Shown: piece after piece, positions 1 to 6,582 of the stretch | Numbering within the stretch: position 1 is the first letter of the stretch | Layout of the letters: each line of letters begins with the position of its first letter | Assembly: GCA_903902945.1 (NCBI GenBank) | Contig: CAIUWU010000057.1 | Location: forward strand, 1 to 6,582 | Direction: 5' to 3' | DNA from: an uncultured Pseudomonadota bacterium | GTDB lineage: Bacteria > Pseudomonadota > Gammaproteobacteria > Methylococcales > Methylomonadaceae | DNA length: 6,582 bases | Notes under the pieces: model-generated | What the model saw: only the letters and a program-made list of their open reading frames with translations | What the model was told of the DNA's origin: nothing | Database searches by the model: none | Made by a program: the position numbers and the translations under genes

Positions 1-1
1 T

Positions 2-2338
2 CCTCAGCCGGACGAAGATCCGATCAAAATCTACAATCGCGTCAGCGTTGACGCCACCGCGCTGGAAACCCTGTTACCGGATCCGAATGCCGTGCTGATC
101 GGCAATCATCAAGCTGATAACTGCGACTGGTTCACTGTTAACGATAATCCCAAGATCGAGCGCTTTAACCGTCCCGCGCTGCCGGCCTGGGACGAAGTCC
201 AGAATGACTTGCACGACATCCCTTGTGTGCTGCGGCGTATCCGCAATTCATTCAACCCCGGCGCCGAAAACCACGCCACGCTGCACTACTTTTCGCAATT
301 ATTGTTTGAGCAGCTGACCAGTCCTGAGCGCGACCGGCGTCACTATGATCTGGTGCTGTTTGGCGTGGATTTTAATCAGGATCTGGTCAAGGAATTCGGA
401 CTGGCCCTAAACGCTATCCTGCCCGGTTGCCGTATCTATAGCGAAAACGCCGGCAATATTCTTAAAGAACTGAAACGCAATCAGCGTGAAGGCATCGGCC
501 ATTATTCCCACAGAACACTGTTTTTTGGCGTCAGCAACTCGGCGCAGACCCAATCAACTCTGGCGGCGATTCGCAAAGCCTGTCAATTATGCGGCCCGCA
601 ACGCTGTTTTGTCCTGTCACAAAGCTTTCTGAATTCGATGACTCAGGCACTGGGCCAAGGGTTTCATCCGCACGATCCGAAACTGCCTAATACCTTTGTC
701 AATCTCAGCGCCTGGTCGCGCGATGGCAGTTACGGCAGACGCCGTTCCGAATCAGCCACGCTGATTCCAGTCGCCACCCACGCGGTTCTGACCGAAATTC
801 TGCTGCATCTGTGCCGGCAAGCAATCAGCCTTCGGGATACCAGCCAGAACCAGGCCGGTCTGGAGATTCGCGCCGATTTGTCGCTGGCTGATCTGCAGGC
901 TTTCCGGGAATTCCAGACCCTGATCTATGAGGTGGAAATTCCCAACCGGATTGGCTGCGATGCCAACGGCCAGCCGGTAATCAGCCCCGACAGCGCCGCA
1001 CTGGAACAGGAAGCCAAGGCCCGTGCCGAAAACAGTATCGAGTATGTGCGTGCTTATGCGCTGTTCGCCGCTTACATTTTCATAGCCACCCTCTTCGGCA
1101 TCCCGGTGTTTGCCTTGCTCAGCGCACCGTTTTCGGCACTGCCCGGCATCCCGATGCTAGCGCATGTGCTGGATGCCACTTTATTTTTATTGGCACTGTG
1201 GCTGATTCATTGCGGCATACGTTACTGGCAAGGTCGGCCGCTACTGGAACGGATCGGCGCCAGGGCCGAGTTGTATATCGATCGCCGTTATATTGCCCGG
1301 ATCATAGAACGCTATAACGCCACGCTGTTTGCCAATGCACCGGCTTTTATTACGCCGTTTTTCTACTGGGCCGACACCGTGCAGGACGCTTTACACCGCT
1401 ACGGGATTCGCGCCCACCGTGGCGTGGTAACGATTCATCGCACCCCCGACGAACGCATGGGTATCGAAGAAGCCAATAACGCCGCCGAAGAAAACATGGT
1501 GTTTGCCCAAATCGGCGGTATCCGCTTCAACAACGGCCAGCCTCAGTCACGCGATAAAGTGCGCTTTGGCTCGCATTACATGAATCGCAGCCCTGCGGAT
1601 AAAAAAGCCCGGCCCTATCAGCTGGTGCTGTCCGACAGTCTGAGCAGTTTGAGACAGCAATACGACCACCGCTTGTCATCCGAAATATTACGGATGATCA
1701 ACCGGCGATTGATCGATTTATCCGATGGCCTGATCGTGGAATTTATTCTGGGCGAACGTCGTAAAGCCATCATCGACCGTGCAGTCTGGGATGTGATTCG
1801 CTGGGTGCCAGGAGCGGAACTGATTTATCAGGGGCTGCTAGCCATCGGCATCGATCTGAAACATATCGCCGGCGAAGCCGACACCGCCAATCAGGCACAG
1901 ATTCAGTCGACCAAGCATCCGGTATCGCCGATGGATATTCATCTGCAAACCATGCAGCCGCGCTCGGACCAAACGCCGCCTGCCGCAGCCGTAAATGCTC
2001 ATCAAGGTCTGGGACTGGTTGCACTGAATAATCAGGAAATCAGTATCGCCATCAACCGCGCCGCGCCCGGACTGTCACCGGCGGTTCATGAAATCAGACT
2101 GTCAGCGGGTGCCGGTAAAGACCGTGGCACGCTGGTAGACGCGCCCAAATACAGACAGACCGGCAAATTCATTGGGGTTTTGCAACAGATTGACGGCGAA
2201 GAGCATTTTGTCGTCAGCAACCGGCTGCAAGATTATGAAATCAGAATTCCGACCGTTTATCTGGAAGAACCACAACGCCTGTTTTTATACCGCCACCTGC
2301 CGCGTGCAGCCAATCAATCCGTCGTTGAGGTCGCCTGA
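2..2338 (+). CDS. 5'-truncated membrane protein with a GlmS-like SIS domain
   Basis: The frame is open from position 2 with no stop, so the true start lies upstream. The GTG at 92 is an internal valine codon with no reason to be a start. The window holds 778 residues (numbered here from nt 2). Residues about 114-273 resemble the first SIS domain of GlmS: a G-x-D-F-N turn near 120, an S-E pair after the next strand, then SNSAQT at 178-183 followed by a helix like TLAALR, and a final helix at 255-273. Two hydrophobic helices follow at about 351-374 and 385-406; arginine-rich flanks suggest both ends face the cytoplasm. Residues 407-650 form a mixed domain I do not recognise. A Pro/Ala linker near 654-664 leads to a beta-rich C-terminal module (670-778). 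Known of GlmS: it makes glucosamine-6-phosphate, with catalysis in the second SIS domain, which I cannot find. Inferred: a sugar-phosphate-binding sensor, or a divergent amidotransferase with its glutaminase domain upstream. The gene is real; the function is uncertain. Confidence 0.85.
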   Translation, partial: PQPDEDPIKIYNRVSVDATALETLLPDPNAVLIGNHQADNCDWFTVNDNPKIERFNRPALPAWDEVQNDLHDIPCVLRRIRNSFNPGAENHATLHYFSQLLFEQLTSPERDRRHYDLVLFGVDFNQDLVKEFGLALNAILPGCRIYSENAGNILKELKRNQREGIGHYSHRTLFFGVSNSAQTQSTLAAIRKACQLCGPQRCFVLSQSFLNSMTQALGQGFHPHDPKLPNTFVNLSAWSRDGSYGRRRSESATLIPVATHAVLTEILLHLCRQAISLRDTSQNQAGLEIRADLSLADLQAFREFQTLIYEVEIPNRIGCDANGQPVISPDSAALEQEAKARAENSIEYVRAYALFAAYIFIATLFGIPVFALLSAPFSALPGIPMLAHVLDATLFLLALWLIHCGIRYWQGRPLLERIGARAELYIDRRYIARIIERYNATLFANAPAFITPFFYWADTVQDALHRYGIRAHRGVVTIHRTPDERMGIEEANNAAEENMVFAQIGGIRFNNGQPQSRDKVRFGSHYMNRSPADKKARPYQLVLSDSLSSLRQQYDHRLSSEILRMINRRLIDLSDGLIVEFILGERRKAIIDRAVWDVIRWVPGAELIYQGLLAIGIDLKHIAGEADTANQAQIQSTKHPVSPMDIHLQTMQPRSDQTPPAAAVNAHQGLGLVALNNQEISIAINRAAPGLSPAVHEIRLSAGAGKDRGTLVDAPKYRQTGKFIGVLQQIDGEEHFVVSNRLQDYEIRIPTVYLEEPQRLFLYRHLPRAANQSVVEVA
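341..820 (+). other. SIS (sugar isomerase) domain, GlmS SIS1-like
   Basis: This is a domain inside the truncated first gene. By eye it aligns with GlmS SIS1. The strand-turn LFGVDFN corresponds to the CGTSYN segment of GlmS. SNSAQT (residues 178-183) corresponds to SQSGET, the sugar-phosphate-binding loop. The segment SESATLIPVATHAVLTEI corresponds to the GlmS segment with STKAFTTQ. Two serines and the threonine of the loop are kept. Gln of SQS is Asn here, and the serine of the GTS turn is Asp. The alignment is from memory, without a profile search. Confidence 0.6.
1052..1219 (+). other. Two-helix transmembrane hairpin in the first gene
   Basis: Two uncharged hydrophobic stretches, residues about 351-374 (nt 1052-1123) and 385-406 (nt 1154-1219), are separated by a short Pro/Gly-rich turn. 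The second is followed by arginine-rich sequence (RYWQGRPLLERIGARAE). By the positive-inside rule this is a hairpin with both flanking domains in the cytoplasm. Canonical GlmS is soluble, so the hairpin marks this as a different architecture. Confidence 0.8.
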
Positions 2339-2403
2339 GAGAAAAACAGCGTTAGCCATCACCAGTTTGTCCGACTAAAAACAACAATAACCCGGGGCTG
2401 CTC
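2339..2403 (+). other. 65-nt intergenic gap, no clear promoter or terminator
   Basis: The gap is A-rich in its second half and ends in GGGG at 2394-2397, six bases before the next ATG, a modest ribosome-binding site. I see no hairpin with a T-tract and no convincing -35/-10 pair, so read-through from the first gene is likely. An in-frame TAG at 2353, with no ATG, GTG or TTG between it and 2404, fixes the next start. Confidence 0.55.
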
Positions 2404-4839
2404 ATGCTTTTGATTACACTGTTACTGGCGATACTGCCGGCCATCTTGCTGCAAATGGCCCAATTTAGAGCCAAAAATGCCAGCGAAAAACGCGTTATCA
2501 CGATTGTTCTGGCATTACTGCTGGCGACGGCATTGATCCTGCTGATCAGCGAATTCAACCTCCCGGCAGCGGTACAAATCGGCGCCAGCGCCTTTGTCAT
2601 CTGCGTGCTGAGTTTCCGGATTTTTTTCAGCCACTTCTGGCCCAAAATTTTTTACCACGGCCTGCTGGTCACACTGCTGATCTGGTGTGGATATCTCTAT
2701 ACCATTTCGCAGATTCCCTATAGTGACCAGCCTTTTTGGGCGATTTCCTCCAATCAGCCGCACCCGTTTAGCGAACAGGATTTAAGCCTTTATCCGTTGA
2801 CCGGTTTGCCATTGCTGGCAAACGTCAGCGTTGCCGAGCCGCCGCGACAGCCAGCCGATAGCCGACAAGCCCGGGCACAATTTGCTGAAACGGCACTGGA
2901 ATGGCAGGCGTTGTGGCCGCTGATGGCAATCGATTCCCGCATCCGTCAGGTGTTACAAAGCCTGCGCGAACAGCAACAGCAAAACTTAACCGCTTTCGCT
3001 AACCAGCTGAACAGCGCCTCAGTAGAAACTACCCAGATGCGCCGCCGGGCGCTGGATCGCAGCAATATCGACGATCTGCTACACGAAAGCGCCATTTCCC
3101 AGGCCCGCTACAAAACGCTGGTCGAAACCTGGAATTTGCTGGATCGCGATGAACAGGCATTTAAAAAGCGCCAACTCGATGAACGCTTTCATGGCTTGCT
3201 GGCTTTACTGGCCGACAATGCGGTAGATGAATCGCATAAAGTGGATCTGATCCATTTCATGGTCGAGCATTTTGCTGCCGATATCCGCTTACTGAATCCG
3301 CTGATCAGTCTCTACGACGCCCTGGACCGCGACTATCCGCGTCTGCAACGCCTGAATAAAGACTATCTGCAACTGTATCTGAATAAACGCGAGGCGATCT
3401 TGCATGGCTTTGAGGTTATCGGCAAACCGGCTGAAGCGGCGCTGCTGGATTACCGCAAAAAAATATTGCCGACCATCAGTTATTCGCAAGCGCGTCTGGA
3501 TCAATTTATCAGTCAGCGTTTTGGTATTCAGCCGCCCAATCTGTATCAGGTTTCAGAACCAAAAACCATTGCCGGCTTCCTCAATCGCAAAAAATATCCG
3601 GCTCTGGAACGCTTTGCCGGGGCATCCTTTACCGAAGAATACATCCGCCGCAGTCTAAAAAAACTCGATAACGAAAATAGCGCTCCCGCCGCCGACAGCA
3701 TTTTGATGCAGTTAAGCCCCGATCAGTATCAGCAGCTGCTGGTCAAGCTTGCCAGCCATGATACACAGGCCCTGGATCAACTCGTGATCGATCCCGATCC
3801 GGCGATCAGAGCCAATCTGGCCTGGCAACTGGCCAGACAAAAACAACCCACCACGATACCGCTGATTTTTGAGCTGATGCGCGATCAGAATCCGGAAGTC
3901 AGACGGCTTGCGGCAATCGCAGTAGCCAACTTCGCCATCAAAGATACCCAGGGCTCCAGTGATCCCAAGTTCACCGAAATCTTGCGGATGCTGCAAAACT
4001 ATCGCAGCAGTTCGGATGCCTTCAGCCGTTGCTGGGCAGTGGCAGCACTGGCGAGTCTGGGCGACAAACAAAAAGCGCTATATACGCTGGATTTGATTTT
4101 GAATGATGGGGTTGCCAATCAGTCGGTGGTCGGTGATGCCTCACCGTCCTGGAGCGAAGCAGAAAAACAGATCATTCAGAGCCTGATCACCACCCTGTCG
4201 CAAACCCCGGAAGAACTGCTGGTGAAAACCCAGGCGCTCAAGAGTCTGCAAGCCATCGGTTCGGCGGAAGTCATGGATGTCTTGCTGCATTATCTGAATC
4301 ATATTTATGCCGCTCATCACACCCGCCCCGGCATGTGGCGCTATATCGTGCCGCATCTGACCTTGCCACAAGAAGCAGAAAACGTTGAAGACCTGATTTT
4401 TTATCTGGCACAGACCCAGGGAACCGCTAATCCGCAGTTTCACAAACGCCAGCTGAAAGCCTTGAATGTTCAGCTGCATCAGGCTTACGAAAGCAATCGC
4501 AGCGGTGAGTTTTTTCAGTTGCTGAACTTTCTGCGCGGCTTTGACCCGCACGAATATGAGGATTATCTGTCGCATACTTCAGAACAAATCCGCATTATGC
4601 GGATTTATGAATACGTCACCGCCACCTACCCTTTCTGGCTGGTGTTTTGGCCGCTGACCCTGTTACTGACATTGTGTTTCAGCTACCTGTTATTACCGGC
4701 GCTGAAACTGGAACCGGTGCTCGGCGATCAGGGCAAAAATCTCGCCAATCCCGCGACTTTTAGTAATCTCAACAAAACCCCGCCGCCGACGATTGTGCCG
4801 ATCAAAATCGCCAGCCCTCAGGGAGAGCGTCATGAATAA
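2404..4839 (+). CDS. HEAT-repeat inner-membrane protein, unknown function
   Basis: 811 residues, ATG start fixed by an upstream in-frame stop at 2353. Four hydrophobic helices lie at about 2-19, 31-49, 55-75 and 83-102. A long, mostly helical soluble region (103-740) follows, then a fifth helix at about 742-768 and a short Pro-rich tail. HEAT-like helical pairs are visible at about 438-570, with the typical D-P-x-x-x-V/I-R turns (DPDPAIRANLAWQLA, NPEVRRLAAIAVANF), and again near 605-636. Residues 150-260 are Gln/Arg/Leu-rich and may form a coiled coil. Basic residues sit in the 20-30 loop and around 72-81, so by the positive-inside rule the large domain faces the periplasm and the tail the cytoplasm. 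HEAT arrays generally bind proteins and carry no catalysis, so a scaffold or adaptor role is inferred. It lies 65 nt after the SIS-domain gene and overlaps the efflux-channel gene by 8 nt. I do not recognise a named family. Confidence 0.9.
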   Translation: MLLITLLLAILPAILLQMAQFRAKNASEKRVITIVLALLLATALILLISEFNLPAAVQIGASAFVICVLSFRIFFSHFWPKIFYHGLLVTLLIWCGYLYTISQIPYSDQPFWAISSNQPHPFSEQDLSLYPLTGLPLLANVSVAEPPRQPADSRQARAQFAETALEWQALWPLMAIDSRIRQVLQSLREQQQQNLTAFANQLNSASVETTQMRRRALDRSNIDDLLHESAISQARYKTLVETWNLLDRDEQAFKKRQLDERFHGLLALLADNAVDESHKVDLIHFMVEHFAADIRLLNPLISLYDALDRDYPRLQRLNKDYLQLYLNKREAILHGFEVIGKPAEAALLDYRKKILPTISYSQARLDQFISQRFGIQPPNLYQVSEPKTIAGFLNRKKYPALERFAGASFTEEYIRRSLKKLDNENSAPAADSILMQLSPDQYQQLLVKLASHDTQALDQLVIDPDPAIRANLAWQLARQKQPTTIPLIFELMRDQNPEVRRLAAIAVANFAIKDTQGSSDPKFTEILRMLQNYRSSSDAFSRCWAVAALASLGDKQKALYTLDLILNDGVANQSVVGDASPSWSEAEKQIIQSLITTLSQTPEELLVKTQALKSLQAIGSAEVMDVLLHYLNHIYAAHHTRPGMWRYIVPHLTLPQEAENVEDLIFYLAQTQGTANPQFHKRQLKALNVQLHQAYESNRSGEFFQLLNFLRGFDPHEYEDYLSHTSEQIRIMRIYEYVTATYPFWLVFWPLTLLLTLCFSYLLLPALKLEPVLGDQGKNLANPATFSNLNKTPPPTIVPIKIASPQGERHE
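3715..4311 (+). other. HEAT-like repeat region
   Basis: Within the second gene, successive helix pairs carry the HEAT signature of a turn with D/N-P, a hydrophobic residue and Arg, followed by an Ala/Leu-rich helix: residues about 463-480, 494-512, 538-555 and 605-636. Intervals are about 30-35 residues early on and longer later. At least three units are plausible; the exact number cannot be set by eye. Confidence 0.7.
4821..4827 (+). promoter_or_regulatory. Ribosome-binding site deciding the start of the efflux gene
   Basis: GGGAGAG lies four bases before the ATG at 4832, a good Shine-Dalgarno match. This supports 4832 over the in-frame GTG at 4793, which would add 13 residues before a typical lipoprotein signal. 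The site lies inside the last codons of the HEAT gene. Confidence 0.75.
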
Positions 4840-4945
4840 GCCCTTACCTGAAGCTAAACATGCCGACGGATCAGACACCCCGGCCCTCAAACCCGCTTTG
4901 TTACTGGTTGCGCTAGCGCTGAGTTCGGTGAGTCTGGGCGGATGC
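4832..4945 (+). other. Lipoprotein signal peptide (type II)
   Basis: Residues 1-38 of the efflux protein: a 20-residue polar start with Lys at 3, 9 and 20, a hydrophobic core at about 21-35, then LGGC with the Cys at 38. The polar N-region is longer than usual, but no later Met lies before the core. Signal peptidase II is expected to cut before Cys38. Confidence 0.85.
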
Positions 4946-6421
4946 ATGCGGCTGGGACCGGACTTTAAAGCGCCGGAGCCGAAACTGGCGGAAAACTGGA
5001 GCGATGCCTCGCAGGCCACCCAAGCCAGCGCTGACTACAAAGATTGGTGGAAAGTGTTCAATGATCAGACGCTGAATCATCTGATTGAGCTCGCCTATCA
5101 TGACAACCTCAATCTGCAGGCAGCCGCGATCCGGATCGTCGAAGCCCGAGCAAAACTGGGGATTGCCCGCGGTAATCTGTTTCCGCAAAAACAGGAACTG
5201 GGCGCCAGCCTGTTTCATAACCAGCACAGTGCCAACGAAGCCAACTTTACAACCTTTGACCGTTATTACACCTCGTTTGATGTCGGTTTTGACGCCATCT
5301 GGGAAGTGGATATCTGGGGCAAATTCCGCCGTGGCATCGAGTCGGCCGATGCCTTGCTATCGGTGTCTGAACTGAGTTACGACGATTTGCTGGTCAGTCT
5401 GACCGCCGAAGTTGCGTCCACTTACACGCAGATCCGGGCTTTTGAACAGCGCCTGACACTGGCCAAACAAAACGCCGACCTGCAAGCCCGCAGTCTGCGC
5501 ATCGCCGAAGCCCAGTATCGCAACGGCATTACCACCGAACTGGATGTGCAGCAGGCCAAATCCTTACTGCATGCCACCCGGGCGCTGGTGAGCTCGCTGG
5601 AAATGGGCCTGCGGCAATCGAAAAACGCTTTGAGCATTCTGCTGGGAGTGGCGCCCAATGATCTGCATGCGTTGCTGAAAGACAGCAGCGCGATTCCTGC
5701 GGCGCCGGCAGCAGTGGTGGTCGGCATTCCGGCGGATGTGATCCGCCGCCGTCCCGACGTCCGCAAAGAAGAACAAAAAGCCGCCGCCCAGTCGGCGATG
5801 ATCGGTATTGCCAAAGCCGATTTATTTCCCCGCTTGTCACTGCAGGGCAGTATCGGCACGCTGGCCGGCTCGACCCAGGGTATCGACGCTTTTGATGTGT
5901 TTGGCGCTCATGCAATGGCGGCCAAAATCGGCCCGACCATCAGCTGGCCGATTCTGCATTATGGCCGTTTGCAGAATAATGTCCGGGTGCAGGATGCCAA
6001 ATTTCAGGAACAGCTGGTTAACTATCAGCACAGTGTGTTGAATGCCTTGCGCGAAGTGGAAGACGCGATGGTGGGTTTTACCAAAAATCATCAGCAAATC
6101 AGCGAACTGCAAAGCAGCGTCGATGCCTGCAAACGCGCCGTGGATATTGCGCTGAGCCAGTACCAACAGGGGCTGGACGATTACAACCGGGTTTTGAATG
6201 CGCAACAGTTTCTGGTGCAGCAGCAAGACCGGCTGACCTCGGCGCAAAGCGACCGCGCCCGCCATTTGATTGCTTTATATAAAGCACTGGGCGGTGGCTG
6301 GGAGTTACGTCAGGGCCAGGCTATCCTGCCGGAGAATATCCGCAAAACCATGACCGAACGCACCGACTGGGGCGATATATTACCGACAACCGACGCCCCG
6401 CCTAATATCAATAATCAGTGA
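4832..6421 (+). CDS. Outer-membrane efflux lipoprotein, NodT/OprM family
   Basis: 529 residues. It is the outer-membrane channel of a tripartite export system: the family forms trimeric beta-barrels with a long periplasmic alpha-barrel that docks on a HlyD-type adaptor. The N-terminus is a slightly long lipoprotein signal with lipobox LGGC, making Cys38 the lipidated residue; Met at +2 suits outer-membrane sorting. GPDFKAPEP follows, as is typical of the family. The two OEP repeats span about 80-285 and 305-485. Hallmarks are DWWKVF (71-76), WEVDIWGKFRRG (157-168), the RRRPDV motif opening the second repeat (305-310), and GLDDYNRVLNAQQ (447-459). A 39-residue hydrophilic tail (491-529) follows the last helix. 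The ATG overlaps the end of the HEAT gene by 8 nt, so translation is probably coupled. Substrate cannot be told from sequence. No adaptor or pump gene is in the window. Family assignment is secure. Confidence 0.96.
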   Translation: MNKPLPEAKHADGSDTPALKPALLLVALALSSVSLGGCMRLGPDFKAPEPKLAENWSDASQATQASADYKDWWKVFNDQTLNHLIELAYHDNLNLQAAAIRIVEARAKLGIARGNLFPQKQELGASLFHNQHSANEANFTTFDRYYTSFDVGFDAIWEVDIWGKFRRGIESADALLSVSELSYDDLLVSLTAEVASTYTQIRAFEQRLTLAKQNADLQARSLRIAEAQYRNGITTELDVQQAKSLLHATRALVSSLEMGLRQSKNALSILLGVAPNDLHALLKDSSAIPAAPAAVVVGIPADVIRRRPDVRKEEQKAAAQSAMIGIAKADLFPRLSLQGSIGTLAGSTQGIDAFDVFGAHAMAAKIGPTISWPILHYGRLQNNVRVQDAKFQEQLVNYQHSVLNALREVEDAMVGFTKNHQQISELQSSVDACKRAVDIALSQYQQGLDDYNRVLNAQQFLVQQQDRLTSAQSDRARHLIALYKALGGGWELRQGQAILPENIRKTMTERTDWGDILPTTDAPPNINNQ

Positions 6422-6425
6422 AAAA

Positions 6426-6437
6426 TTGATTAATCAA
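6426..6437 (+). repeat. Perfect 12-bp palindrome after the operon
   Basis: TTGATTAATCAA reads the same on both strands and starts four bases after the efflux gene stop. It has no loop and is AT-rich, so it is a poor terminator. It could be a protein-binding site or chance. Confidence 0.4.
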
Positions 6438-6460
6438 CCATAACAGGCTGGCTATCAGGG

Positions 6461-6582
6461 TGTAATGGTCAACAAAAACCGGACACCTGTTTAGGCAGCG
6501 TCTCTCAAAAATTCCCGCTCGAATTCGATCGGGGATTGGTAGCCCAATGTTGAGTGCGATCGACGGCCATTGTAAAAAGCCA
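6461..6582 (-). mobile_element. IS3-family insertion sequence, one end
   Basis: The element seems to begin at the TGTAATGGTC at 6461, since IS3-family ends start TG and finish CA, and this lies 30 bp outside the transposase stop, as expected for the 3' end of such an element. The rest lies beyond the window, so the opposite inverted repeat and the target duplication cannot be compared. The junction is 39 bp after the efflux gene stop, so the insertion does not break that gene. The exact boundary is inferred. Confidence 0.75.
6491..6582 (-). CDS. IS3-family transposase (OrfB), C-terminal end only
   Basis: Read on the - strand, the last 29 codons end at TAA (6493-6491). They contain YNGRRSHSTLGY followed by SPIEFE, the conserved C-terminal signature just after the last acidic catalytic residue of the DDE integrase core in IS3-family OrfB. 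The rest of the protein, including all three DDE residues, is outside the window, so integrity cannot be judged. Transcription converges on the operon. Confidence 0.92.
   Translation of the reverse strand, partial: AFYNGRRSHSTLGYQSPIEFEREFLRDAA

Noticed and set aside
92..2338. GTG at 92 as the start of the first gene
   Set aside because: The frame stays open to position 2 and the translated upstream residues look like ordinary protein. No ribosome-binding site precedes the GTG. The gene is truncated by the window edge.
2172..2378. Small + strand frame across the end of the first gene
   Set aside because: Most of it overlaps the first gene in another frame. It has no ribosome-binding site, and its residue composition is unlike a real small protein.
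2361..2403. Possible promoter between the first and second genes
   Set aside because: A TTGTCC-like -35 can be imagined, but no matching -10 at proper spacing is seen, and the A-rich tract alone is not enough.
3712..4575. Minus-strand open frames opposite the HEAT gene
   Set aside because: They lie antisense to a gene with clear membrane helices and repeats. Their products are Gln/Arg/His-rich without recognisable motifs and look like shadows.
4793..4831. GTG at 4793 as the start of the efflux gene
   Set aside because: It would put 13 mostly polar residues before a lipoprotein signal and lacks a good ribosome-binding site. The ATG at 4832 has GGGAGAG in front.
5422..6287. Minus-strand open frames opposite the efflux gene
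   Set aside because: They are antisense to an unmistakable NodT-family coding region. The translations are rich in Cys, Arg and Ala with no domain signature.
6438..6460. Rho-independent terminator after the efflux gene
   Set aside because: No GC-rich stem followed by a T-tract is present on either strand in this short stretch.

Overview
The window comes from a Gram-negative bacterium. A lipoprotein of the outer-membrane efflux factor family and two inner-membrane proteins are encoded in close series. Moderate GC, proteobacterial gene style and an IS3-type element suggest a proteobacterium. A methanotroph-like gammaproteobacterium is only a guess from the general look of the proteins.

Layout: (1) Positions 2-2338, + strand, hold the 3' part of a large gene whose start lies before the window. 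Its product begins with a region resembling the linker and first SIS (sugar isomerase) domain of glucosamine-6-phosphate synthase (GlmS). It then has two membrane helices, a large unrecognised domain and a beta-rich C-terminal module. The second GlmS SIS domain, which carries the isomerase catalytic residues, was not found. (2) Positions 2404-4839, + strand, encode an 811-residue membrane protein with four N-terminal helices, a roughly 640-residue helical domain with HEAT-like repeats, and one C-terminal helix. Charge distribution puts the large domain in the periplasm. (3) Positions 4832-6421, + strand, encode a NodT/OprM-type outer-membrane efflux lipoprotein that overlaps the previous gene by 8 nt. 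(4) From about position 6461 to the end lies one end of an IS3-family insertion sequence. The last 29 codons of its transposase read on the - strand, toward the operon.

The three + strand genes look like one transcription unit: gaps are 65 nt and -8 nt, with no convincing promoter or terminator between them. My inference is an envelope-spanning assembly: a cytoplasmic sugar-phosphate-type sensor or enzyme tethered to the inner membrane, a periplasmic HEAT scaffold, and an outer-membrane channel. A HlyD-type adaptor and an inner-membrane transporter or synthase would be expected upstream, outside the window. The combination of a GlmS-like membrane protein, a HEAT membrane protein and an efflux channel is the most interesting part of the window. 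I do not recognise it as a named system.
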